A stretch of 42,459 nucleotides of DNA from Bacteroidales bacterium (GTDB taxonomy: Bacteria > Bacteroidota > Bacteroidia > Bacteroidales > VadinHA17), in NCBI GenBank assembly GCA_025455395.1, contig JALOMO010000029.1, positions 1 to 42,459 on the forward strand, written 5' to 3'. The notes below the pieces were generated by a model. It had not been told where the DNA came from and made no database searches. It saw only the letters and a program-made list of their open reading frames with translations. Both the position numbers and the translations under genes were made by a program. Below are positions 8,248-16,478 of the stretch, piece by piece. Within the stretch, counting starts at the first letter, position 1; each line of letters begins with the position of its first letter.

Positions 8248-10232
8248 TTTTTACTGTTAATTTCTATGTTTCCGAAAGTCATTTTCAAGTTAATTAAATA
8301 GGTTCTCAGTGGCATTGGATAGTTTTGCACGCACTCAGTCTGAGTATTGAAGATATTTTTTACCCTGAGGTCGACTGCTATTTCTGATCTTCCTGCAGCA
8401 AACTTTGCTCCCAAGTCAGCATCAGCCAGGAACGACTGCGGCAGCCACTCACTGTTGTCGGAGGTTGTATACCTTTTACTCTCCCAAACGGCAGTAGCAC
8501 CTGCATTCAAGAATCGCCAGGTGAATTCAGCAGTGACATTCGCATGATGAAGAGGGGTGTATATCAGCTGTTTACCTATTGATTTGTCATTCTGTAATTC
8601 TGACGAATGTATCAAAGAGCGTGTTAACGCATAGTTCAGGGATGTTCTGAAACTGCCATGCTCCATGGGAAGTGTCTGTGCCGTTTTGGCCTCTACGCCA
8701 GTTACACTTACATTACGAACATTTTCTGCCGTCCATATACCTGAAGGTCCGGGAACCCATTGTATCAGATTATCAACGGAAGATGAATGAAACGAAATAT
8801 CAATGCTGTTGTGTCTTCCTGAAGGAGTTATGGCGGAGAAAGAATAAGCAGCCTCACCTCCTGTCGAAATCTCGGGAATCAGACCTGTATTGCCCCCCGG
8901 GACCCAGAACAGATCATTCATGGAAGGGATCTTTGAATTGCGGCTGAAGCCTGCCCTGATAATGTTCTTTCCGTCACGCGTAAGAAGAAAGGAGCCTCCG
9001 GCAGTCATTTCCGGATCTACTGTCATACCACTGATGATCATCTGCCGTGCATGAAGCGTTAACCTGAGCCTGGTAACAGGTGAGTACCTTGCTCCTAATG
9101 ACGTGGAAAAAAGATTCCTTGTCATAGCTTCGGCGAAACTTAATGATTCCGCTCTCTGATATTCATCCCCGGCATTAATCGTAAGCTCGAAACTGTCATT
9201 GATTCTGAAACCAAAAGCCCCTTTTATTGTGTAGACAATTGATTTGTTCTCTCCGCTGATGCCTGCAGACTCGTTGGTGTAAGAGTTAAGCTCACAAGAC
9301 TCTCCTGCAACTATATCCGCAGAGAAGCGTCCGGGTGACAGTGAATATTTGACTACTCCCCTGGCAGATCTGTCTCGTTGCTTTTCACCAAAGTCCTGCT
9401 GGACGGTTATTACAGGGCCGGGCAATTCGCGTTCAGCATCGTTTAACCAGAGGTGAGCTGACAGAGCTGATTTTCTGAGCTTAAGAAAGAGGTCACTGAT
9501 TATGCCGGCCGATGCTGATGCAGAATTGGTTCTTCGCTCCTGTGACGGTCCGGATGGATCGTCAGAATTGATGAAGATGAAGTTATTTCTGGACTTGTCT
9601 CCCCACAGGCTTAAGTTTGCAGAGATAATATCATTCCCTGTACGTAATAACAATGATGAGGCATAACTGCCGAAACTGCCGGCTCCCAGGTTCAGAGCAG
9701 CCGTTGTTCCGTCTGCCACAGAAGGATCAGAAATGAGTTCAACCCTTCCTCCTATTGAACCGGAAATATACCTGAGGTCTGACCCTCCGGGAGTTATCAC
9801 AACTGATGAGGCAGCCATCACAGGTATGATTGCAAAGTCACTCATCCCCGGTCCGGGACTTGTTATGTTTATGCCATTCCATGACACCTGGGTATGACTC
9901 CCTGATAATCCTCTCATCGAGACCGATGCCAATCCATTTGTGCCGTATCGTTTTACCGACAGCAGGCTAGACTTCTGCAGCAAAGTGGCAAGATCGCTGT
10001 TGACATAGCTTGCCAGGGTGGCTGAATCAATCCTTGTGATGCTGAAGGGTGTGTTTCGCTCAGAGGAGGCTGCTGTAACGGTAACTGCTGAAATATTTAT
10101 AGTGTCATCGGTAAATATATCCTGTCCTGAGGTCACCTGAAGAAATAACAGGGATAAACTGACACTTAATGCTGCGGTTTTTATGTAGCAGGGTGCGAAG
10201 GGGATTATATAGGTCAGGTACCTTTTGAACAT
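8244..10232 (-). CDS. btuB: TonB-dependent cobalamin receptor, BtuB-like
   Basis: About 662 residues. A signal sequence ends near LQVTSGQ and is followed by a TonB-box-like stretch (ISAVTVTAA). A plug domain of about 50-180 contains LASVSMRGLSGSHTQVSWNGI, then comes a 22-strand-type barrel with aromatic-rich strands up to the C-terminus. The open frame extends to 10361 but there it overlaps the riboswitch. I chose the ATG at 10232 because it begins the signal peptide (MFKRYLTY...). It is the first gene of the cobalamin operon, and its expression should be turned down by cobalamin through the leader RNA. It works with btuG at the outer membrane and needs TonB-ExbBD encoded elsewhere. Confidence 0.9.
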   Translation of the reverse strand: MFKRYLTYIIPFAPCYIKTAALSVSLSLLFLQVTSGQDIFTDDTINISAVTVTAASSERNTPFSITRIDSATLASYVNSDLATLLQKSSLLSVKRYGTNGLASVSMRGLSGSHTQVSWNGINITSPGPGMSDFAIIPVMAASSVVITPGGSDLRYISGSIGGRVELISDPSVADGTTAALNLGAGSFGSYASSLLLRTGNDIISANLSLWGDKSRNNFIFINSDDPSGPSQERRTNSASASAGIISDLFLKLRKSALSAHLWLNDAERELPGPVITVQQDFGEKQRDRSARGVVKYSLSPGRFSADIVAGESCELNSYTNESAGISGENKSIVYTIKGAFGFRINDSFELTINAGDEYQRAESLSFAEAMTRNLFSTSLGARYSPVTRLRLTLHARQMIISGMTVDPEMTAGGSFLLTRDGKNIIRAGFSRNSKIPSMNDLFWVPGGNTGLIPEISTGGEAAYSFSAITPSGRHNSIDISFHSSSVDNLIQWVPGPSGIWTAENVRNVSVTGVEAKTAQTLPMEHGSFRTSLNYALTRSLIHSSELQNDKSIGKQLIYTPLHHANVTAEFTWRFLNAGATAVWESKRYTTSDNSEWLPQSFLADADLGAKFAAGRSEIAVDLRVKNIFNTQTECVQNYPMPLRTYLINLKMTFGNIEINSKK

Positions 10233-10262
10233 AACTTTTATTCCCGAAAGCTCCTTTAACAG

Positions 10263-10455
10263 GATACGTTCTGGCAGGTCTTCTGACTCATCCCTACTTG
10301 CCGGGTCTTCCCGTCCGCCAACTGACGGACAGTGACTGGGAATCCGGCTGTAATGATCCACCGTCAGGCGGAACAGGCTTCACAGCAGCGGGTACTGTCC
10401 CTGATTCACACAGGGTTCCCTTTTCACTGCCGGCACGCGGCCGGCAGCACCAGAA
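10263..10455 (-). promoter_or_regulatory. Cobalamin (AdoCbl-type) riboswitch
   Basis: Read on the minus strand, the leader contains the hallmark blocks in the right order: a GGTGC start, AGTGAAAAGGGAACCC, GTGTGAATCAGGGACAGTAC, CCGCTGCTGTGA, the B12 box region CAGTCACTGT, and the 3' block GAGTCAGAAGACCTGCC. It ends about 30 nt before the btuB start codon. Binding of cobalamin is expected to reduce expression of the downstream operon. An AAAGGAG just after the aptamer (about 10247-10255) could be part of the expression platform. Confidence 0.94.
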
Positions 10456-10460
10456 TGAAA

Positions 10461-10491
10461 CAAATGTAGTAATAACTATGAAGGAGAGCAA
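10461..10491 (-). promoter_or_regulatory. Predicted Bacteroidetes-type promoter for the cobalamin operon
   Basis: On the minus strand there is a perfect -7 element TACATTTG (10461-10468, consensus TAnnTTTG). A TTG lies 20 nt upstream (10489-10491) at the expected -33 position. Transcription would begin close to 10455, exactly where the riboswitch starts, which strongly supports the call. Confidence 0.7.
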
Positions 10492-10502
10492 TGAAAATTA
10501 TC

Positions 10503-10518
10503 AACAGCTGTGGCTGTT
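10503..10518 (-). terminator. Hairpin after the GH92 gene, possible terminator
   Basis: A perfect 6-bp stem AACAGC/GCTGTT with a 4-nt loop begins 5 nt after the GH92 stop codon and is followed on the minus strand by GATAATTTTCATT. The T-tract is weak. The position between the GH92 stop and the btu promoter makes a terminator role plausible. Confidence 0.45.
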
Positions 10519-10523
10519 AATGT

Positions 10524-12716
10524 TCATTTCATCACGAATTTCAACTCCCCTCCTGACATTATCTCGTTATAAGTGATATAGTTGCGGTCAAGGGCTATGC
10601 CATTCAGAAAAACACGCTCAACATACACATTGGAGGCAGAGTTATTTTCTGCAGTAATGGTGAAGGTTTTCCCCTCAGGCAGATTAATTGTGGCTTTGCC
10701 AAGCAGAGGGCTTCCCAGGATAAACCTGCCATCGGAAGGGTTCACCGGGTAAAATCCCATGGCTGAGAAGACGTACCAGGCAGACATCTGTCCGCAATCC
10801 TCATTCCCGCATATACCGTCTTTTTCGGCAGTGTACATCTCAGTCATGATTCTTCTGACCATTGATTCAGTTTTCCCGGGGGCACCGGCCACAGCGAATA
10901 GATAGGCAATATGATGCGAAGGTTCGTTTCCATGGGCATACTGCCCTATCAGGCCGCTTATATCCGGTGAGGCAAACTCTCCCTTGACATCTTCCTTCAC
11001 GGTAAAGAGAGAGTCGAGGCGTTCAAGGAAAAGATCTGTGCCGCCGAATAGTGAAATCAGTCCGTTGACATCATGAGGCACAAGCCATGTATATTGCCAT
11101 GCATTGCCTTCGGTGAAGTCTGAATTGAAATGGTGCGAGAAGAGGGGGTCAAAACCGGTTCGCCATGTACCGTCACTCATCCTTCCTCGCATAAACATTA
11201 CGGTTGTATCAAAAACATTTCTGTAATTTTTTGACCGGTTCAGGAACGTTGCTTCGATATCTGAACGTCCCATATCTGCAGCCATCTGAGAAATACACCA
11301 GTCATCAATAGCGTACTCAAGTGTCTTGGCTACTGACTCATTTTCAAGATCTGAAGGGACATAACCTAAGCCTATGTAATGACTGAGACCCCTGAAGTCA
11401 AGCTCTGCCGAATGTACAGAATACTCCAGTGCTGCATCATAATCAAAACCCTTGAAATTCTTATGTATGGCATCGGCAATCACAGGCACGGCATGGTATC
11501 CGATCATGGTATTTGTCTCATTGGCTACAAGTGACCAGACAGGCAGTTTTCCCTGCTCTTCCCTGATTCTGAGCATTGAGTTGATGAAGTCAGGCACCAG
11601 GGATGGTGCAGTGATGGTGTAGAGAGGGTGTGCTGCACGATAAGTATCCCATAGAGAAAAAACCGTATAGTTAGTAAATCCGTCGGCAGTGTGTACCTCA
11701 AGGTCAGTTCCGCGGTACCTGCCATCAACATCGGAAAAGAGATTTGGTGCTATCATTGTATGATAGAGGGCTGTATAAAATATCTTCAGAGTTGTGCTGT
11801 CAGAAGCTGTGGCCTCTACAACGTCAAGCTTTTTCTGCCATGCCTGCCCGGCTTCAGCAGCTGCAGAACTGAAATCCCACCCCGGCATTTCGGACCTGAG
11901 ATTATTTTCAGCTCCATTGACATCGACGGAAGAGAGTCCTGTCTTTATTACCAGCTCATCATCTTTCTTCATTTTGAATTCGAGGATACATGCGATATTC
12001 CTTCCTTCAACGGTTGTTCCCTCAGATTTTCTTCCCATATCCAGCATCGTTATTGATGCAGGGCTGACGGAAAAGAGAGTGTAGAAGTACTGGAACTGCT
12101 CTTTCGCCCATCCTGTCGATATCCGCTTGCCGGAGAGTGTTTCGCCGTTCCATTCAAGGCTGCATTCGACAGGCCTGTCCCAGTTAATGGCGAATCCCAG
12201 GTCGACAAGAACCTTCATTACTCCATCATTGACAGCTGTATATCGCTGGATTCCGCAGCGTGGTGTAGCCGTAAGCTCGACATTGACACCGTTGCCGAGA
12301 GCTACTGCATAATAACCGGGACGTGCCTGTTCAACCTCATGTGAAAAGAAAGACCGGTTCAGTTTAGCGATGGAGGCAGTCGTGTCTGATAAATTTAAAT
12401 TGAGTTCATGCATCGAGGGAAGAAAAAGAATATCACATAGATCACCAATCCCTGTGCCGCTCAGATGTGTATGGCTGAAACCTGAAATGACAGAATCTGA
12501 ATAGTTATACCCTGAACACCAGTCCCAGCCTGAGGTGCCATTGTCAGGACTCAGCTGTACCATTCCAAATGGTACTGTTGCTCCGGGAAAGACATGACCA
12601 TGCGCTGCCGTACCAATAAACGGATCGACAAATGCAGTTACATCTCTCTGTTCGGCCGTACTGCAAGATACAATTAATGCTGAGGCTACAGCCATCAATA
12701 TGGCATTCAACTTCAT
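10524..12716 (-). CDS. Glycoside hydrolase family 92 (alpha-mannosidase) lipoprotein
   Basis: A 730-residue exported lipoprotein (lipobox ALIVSC, Cys18). The N-terminal beta-domain begins with the GH92 signature VDPFIGTAAHGHVFPGATVP and GMVQLSPDN. The catalytic (alpha/alpha)6 domain includes GNEPSHHIAYLF and the conserved GICGNEDCGQMSAWYVFSAM segment that carries the acidic residues. GH92 enzymes are calcium-dependent exo-alpha-mannosidases acting on N-glycans or mannans; linkage specificity cannot be read from sequence. Its start lies 2 nt after the stop of the transglutaminase-like gene, so the two are probably translated together. Confidence 0.94.
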   Translation of the reverse strand: MKLNAILMAVASALIVSCSTAEQRDVTAFVDPFIGTAAHGHVFPGATVPFGMVQLSPDNGTSGWDWCSGYNYSDSVISGFSHTHLSGTGIGDLCDILFLPSMHELNLNLSDTTASIAKLNRSFFSHEVEQARPGYYAVALGNGVNVELTATPRCGIQRYTAVNDGVMKVLVDLGFAINWDRPVECSLEWNGETLSGKRISTGWAKEQFQYFYTLFSVSPASITMLDMGRKSEGTTVEGRNIACILEFKMKKDDELVIKTGLSSVDVNGAENNLRSEMPGWDFSSAAAEAGQAWQKKLDVVEATASDSTTLKIFYTALYHTMIAPNLFSDVDGRYRGTDLEVHTADGFTNYTVFSLWDTYRAAHPLYTITAPSLVPDFINSMLRIREEQGKLPVWSLVANETNTMIGYHAVPVIADAIHKNFKGFDYDAALEYSVHSAELDFRGLSHYIGLGYVPSDLENESVAKTLEYAIDDWCISQMAADMGRSDIEATFLNRSKNYRNVFDTTVMFMRGRMSDGTWRTGFDPLFSHHFNSDFTEGNAWQYTWLVPHDVNGLISLFGGTDLFLERLDSLFTVKEDVKGEFASPDISGLIGQYAHGNEPSHHIAYLFAVAGAPGKTESMVRRIMTEMYTAEKDGICGNEDCGQMSAWYVFSAMGFYPVNPSDGRFILGSPLLGKATINLPEGKTFTITAENNSASNVYVERVFLNGIALDRNYITYNEIMSGGELKFVMK

Positions 12717-12718
12717 AA

Positions 12719-15334
12719 CTATTTGTTCTTTATGTTTTTAAGTATTTGCTCACCAGTCCCGATGCGGTAGCCTTCAGATATAAACACAATTGTCGCTTCA
12801 CTGTCGGCACAGATCACTACAGGCATTGGGTGAGTCCCTGTACTATTATCCAGTACCGAAAGCATCAACTGAAGATCATTGTCATGAGCAAAGAGACTTT
12901 TTTCAGGCAGGCCGGAGATGTCATCCGGGTTGAATGTAGCTGAGGTGGAGGATGGGTCAGAAAGGAAGATAAAGTATCCTCCCCACTCGTCAAATTCGTT
13001 TTTCAGTAACGGCAGATCATTGAGTATGTGACGAGTGGGCTCCTTTCCGGGTTCAAGCCAAATCATCACCGCTCCCTTTTCAAACAGAGAATCAAGTGCC
13101 AGATCATCACCTTCATTTGTCCTCAGTGTTACGGCAGTATTGAGCTTTCTTCCCGATGAAACCGGTTTTACCTTGGTGCGGAACACAACATCAAGATTTA
13201 CATCTTCATTTTTGCTCAGTTCCAGGAATGAAATGGATGCAAGGACATCGCCATTCTCATCCCTGTTACCTGTAACCAGAAGGTATTTACCCGGGTCAAG
13301 AGGTATCTTTTTTGGAATATCAGATATCCTCACGTTGTAACCATAGTCAAGTGGCTTGTATTTCCCGGATTGCAGAACTGCGAGAGAGAAATGCGTATGA
13401 TATGCAGGTTCAGGATTCTTTTGTGCTGAAGAAAAAGTTATGTAGCTCTGGTGATCTGACGGACGAGGTTCTCCGCTGAACCATACTGTATTCCACTTGC
13501 CATCCTTGTAATACTGCGGCCGTCCGGTACCGGGTTCGAGCCGTGCCGGATGTCCGGCGGTTCTGCAGAGTGCGACAAAGAGGATATCCCTTGAGTGGGG
13601 GTCAGCTGTTTTAAGTCGTACAACACCCGATGGAATCAAAGGTGTCCTGTAATAGTTTTCTGTATGAGTTATGGCTATTGCAGTGTCAACCCATTCAGCA
13701 ATATAAAAAGGATCAGAAACAAACCTGCTGCCCAGGCTTTCTGTCATGCTCTTCAGAGAACTTCTGAATGGCGATAATATCTCATTGTCAATACGCGGTG
13801 ACAGAACATAGGCGTCATAGAAGTCATCCTCCCACTTTCCATTATTATCTGGCAGATTCACAAGGTGATCTGTCAGTATTTCATGAGGGGTATCGCGAAG
13901 ATCCTTCTCTGCAATATTCTCTAGCAGTCTCATTGCAAGGTTACCTTGTGCGGTACTTTCATCAATGAACCGGGCAATGCTCCTGTAATTACCCATTGAT
14001 GCCCGCAGAAGCCTGATGATCCTCTCTTCTGAAATCCCGGATGCGGAAGAAATGTCAGACACATTGATATCACTCATCCAGGAGTCGATATAGGATTGTC
14101 TGATACTGTCTTCATGTTTAAGCAACAGGTTGTTTTTCCTGACCAGATCTTCATCTATTGGAGGCAGGGGAGGCAGTAATGGTGGTGCTATAATATCGAG
14201 GTCTATGGTTCCTGCCGGATGGTCATCTGTAAGAATTATCTTAACTGACGTATCTGCGGGTGAGGCAAGGGAATATCCGCAACGATTGCCATCATCTGCC
14301 CAGACCAGGAGTGTGCCCAGTCCGGTTGTAAGCGTGCATTCACCTTCCTGGTCACTTTTCAATAATGCGAGTGTATAGAATTCTGCATAGTTATAGATAA
14401 GGTAGCTGATGTCAGCGTTTATGACCGGGCTGCCATTATTCTCAGAGACGGTCACCTTCAGCTCCTTGGTAACAGCATAGGTTCCGAGTGTATTTATTTC
14501 AGAAAACAATCTCTCCTCTTTAACAAGAGGCTCGCTGCCTGCATACCTGCCGAAGGCACGCGTATGCACAAGCATTGCGCGTCTGGCCGGTTCGGTAAAC
14601 CACCCCCTGTCAAGAACCATCTCAGGTTCGCAGGCTCCCATATAATGCCATTTCCCGTTTATCCAAACCTCAACCCATGCATGATTGTCGTCACTATGTG
14701 CCCAGCGCGGAGTATAAACCTGCCGTGCGGGCAGCCCGGCTGTTCTGAGTGCCGCAACAGTGAGCACTGACTCCTCTCCGCAGCGTCCTCTGGCTGACAG
14801 TATGGTTGCCAGCGGCGATGATGTCCGGATATCAGAAGGCTGATATGAAACCTTCTCATGACACCAGCGATTAATCTCCAGCGCAGCTCCCTCTGGATCA
14901 AGTCCATCGACGCGGTTTATAATCTCATCATACATTTCAATCCTGAAATTATCAGGATTCTCGTTGTTTACTCTCGGAGGAAGGACAAAGTGAAGAAAGA
15001 TATCATCAGGTATTGAAGGGCCCCATTCCGTCTCACTGCGTGTCTTCAGTGCAGCGTCAACATTTGCAAGGAGGAAGTCAGGTTCATAAACAGCAAGATC
15101 ACTGAGTGGCATATATGCCAGAAGAAACATAACTGCCTCCCTTCGGATGTCATCTCTTATTGTGTCTGCCACCGAGAAAAGGTCACCCTTCACTCTTTCA
15201 TATATTTTTGCCCTGGCAGTATAGTCACTAATGATTAATCTCCTGTTTGAACTATCATCAATAAGATGATTGTTGCTGCATGACAGCAACACTGCCATCA
15301 GGATGATTCCGGGCAGCAGAGGTGACCTTTTCAT
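12719..15334 (-). CDS. Transglutaminase-like lipoprotein with a C-terminal thioredoxin-like domain
   Basis: An 871-residue exported lipoprotein (signal ending LLSC). A transglutaminase-like cysteine-protease fold spans about residues 130-250, with Cys185 in GRCGEES and His218 in DDNHAWVEVW. A carboxypeptidase-regulatory-like segment, a second helical region, and another transglutaminase-like segment (about 570-620, FVALCRTAGHPARL) that lacks the catalytic Cys follow. The last 140 residues resemble a thioredoxin/peroxiredoxin fold (FEKGAVMIWLEPGKEP..., ending PMPVVICADSEATIVFISEGYRIG) but have no CxxC. The family occurs in Bacteroidetes glycan loci; its reaction is not established. It is placed between the LacI regulator (6-nt gap) and the GH92 gene (2-nt gap). 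Confidence 0.8.
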   Translation of the reverse strand: MKRSPLLPGIILMAVLLSCSNNHLIDDSSNRRLIISDYTARAKIYERVKGDLFSVADTIRDDIRREAVMFLLAYMPLSDLAVYEPDFLLANVDAALKTRSETEWGPSIPDDIFLHFVLPPRVNNENPDNFRIEMYDEIINRVDGLDPEGAALEINRWCHEKVSYQPSDIRTSSPLATILSARGRCGEESVLTVAALRTAGLPARQVYTPRWAHSDDNHAWVEVWINGKWHYMGACEPEMVLDRGWFTEPARRAMLVHTRAFGRYAGSEPLVKEERLFSEINTLGTYAVTKELKVTVSENNGSPVINADISYLIYNYAEFYTLALLKSDQEGECTLTTGLGTLLVWADDGNRCGYSLASPADTSVKIILTDDHPAGTIDLDIIAPPLLPPLPPIDEDLVRKNNLLLKHEDSIRQSYIDSWMSDINVSDISSASGISEERIIRLLRASMGNYRSIARFIDESTAQGNLAMRLLENIAEKDLRDTPHEILTDHLVNLPDNNGKWEDDFYDAYVLSPRIDNEILSPFRSSLKSMTESLGSRFVSDPFYIAEWVDTAIAITHTENYYRTPLIPSGVVRLKTADPHSRDILFVALCRTAGHPARLEPGTGRPQYYKDGKWNTVWFSGEPRPSDHQSYITFSSAQKNPEPAYHTHFSLAVLQSGKYKPLDYGYNVRISDIPKKIPLDPGKYLLVTGNRDENGDVLASISFLELSKNEDVNLDVVFRTKVKPVSSGRKLNTAVTLRTNEGDDLALDSLFEKGAVMIWLEPGKEPTRHILNDLPLLKNEFDEWGGYFIFLSDPSSTSATFNPDDISGLPEKSLFAHDNDLQLMLSVLDNSTGTHPMPVVICADSEATIVFISEGYRIGTGEQILKNIKNK

Positions 15335-15340
15335 ATTACT

Positions 15341-16381
15341 TTATTTTAGGTAGGAGCCACAACTGCTCCTGATTAAAAGCTCAGGAGCCATGTTTACCTG
15401 GCGTTTATATTTGCTTTTGCCCTGATTTTTGACCTCCGACCATATAATGTTTGCCACCTTAAGCGACATTGCTGCCAGTGGCTTGCGAAGCCGGGTCACG
15501 GGTGTCCCAAGGAGGTCAAAACCAATACCGTCCTCCATAGAAATCAGTGCAACGTCCTGAGGAATGCGGATATTCTTTTCCTGGAGTGCAAGACATAATG
15601 GAAATACCAGCGACGAGTTGATGACGATTATAGCATCGCACCTGTGCGGCGGCCTGAGGAAATTCTCTATCTGAGAAAAGTCAAATTTCTCTCCTGCCCT
15701 GGGCACACGAGCTACTGTGAAGCTCACTGATTCAAATCCTTTTGATTTTTTCGTGGATGTTTTAAGCTCATCAAGTATCTCCTTATCATATGTAGCAGAT
15801 TCTTCTCCTGAAATAATCAGCAGGTTCTTTAATCGCATCGACATAAGGTGCTCTGTCACCACATTCGAGCCGGCTATTCTGTCAGAGCAGACAGTGTTGA
15901 GCCTCATTCTCTTTACTGTTTTTTCAAGCAGGACCATTGGATAGAAGTCCCTGTTCAGCGCCCTAATGACCGTGTCGTCAGCTGCGTTACCTACCAGTAT
16001 CATTCCACTGAAGAATTTCTTCAGAGAGGTTGTCATCCGGTTGAAGCGCATATCGTCAGGGTCACGGGTAAATACTGAAAATCCCAGACCTATGCTTGAA
16101 AAAGCCTTCTGGAGGTAGGGTGTGATCTCATAAATGAAAGGATCATTCATTGAAGGCACTATCATGCCTATAATGCCCGGTTTTTCTTCGACAGGTACGG
16201 TCTCCCCCTTTTCGCCTGCAGCGGCGAAATACCCCATCTGTCTCGCAACGGACAACACCCGTTCCTGTGTCTCTTTCTTTATTCCGTGCTGATCTGCCTT
16301 ATTGTTTAGCACCAATGACACTAATGTTCCTGAGAGACCAAGCCTGGCGGCAATGTCTTTGTTCTTTATTTTCTTCCCCAT
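15341..16381 (-). CDS. LacI-family transcriptional regulator
   Basis: A 346-residue protein. The N-terminal LacI helix-turn-helix is NKDIAARLGLSGTLVSLVLNNKA (residues 8-30), followed by a hinge helix (ETQERVLSVARQMGYFAA). The periplasmic-binding-protein-like effector domain spans about 70-340, with IIGMIVPSMNDPFI and the C-terminal DVALISMEDGIGFDLLGTPVTRLRKP. It is the promoter-proximal gene of a unit with the transglutaminase-like and GH92 genes, so it probably controls its own operon in response to a sugar such as a mannose-containing ligand. That ligand is inference. Confidence 0.9.
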   Translation of the reverse strand: MGKKIKNKDIAARLGLSGTLVSLVLNNKADQHGIKKETQERVLSVARQMGYFAAAGEKGETVPVEEKPGIIGMIVPSMNDPFIYEITPYLQKAFSSIGLGFSVFTRDPDDMRFNRMTTSLKKFFSGMILVGNAADDTVIRALNRDFYPMVLLEKTVKRMRLNTVCSDRIAGSNVVTEHLMSMRLKNLLIISGEESATYDKEILDELKTSTKKSKGFESVSFTVARVPRAGEKFDFSQIENFLRPPHRCDAIIVINSSLVFPLCLALQEKNIRIPQDVALISMEDGIGFDLLGTPVTRLRKPLAAMSLKVANIIWSEVKNQGKSKYKRQVNMAPELLIRSSCGSYLK

Positions 16382-16478
16382 TTTAAAAAAAATTAGGATA
16401 CTAATTTAGACAATTGGGAACAAGAAAAATATGTTATGGAATTATTTTATTAATAAATGGCCCGGAACACTTATTCTG

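Noticed and set aside
10294-10576. Open frames on both strands over the btuB leader
   Set aside because: They coincide with the cobalamin riboswitch, whose conserved blocks explain the sequence; the encoded residues resemble no protein.
11691-12084. Two overlapping plus-strand open frames within the GH92 gene
   Set aside because: They overlap each other and a highly conserved enzyme gene; no start signals or recognisable domains.
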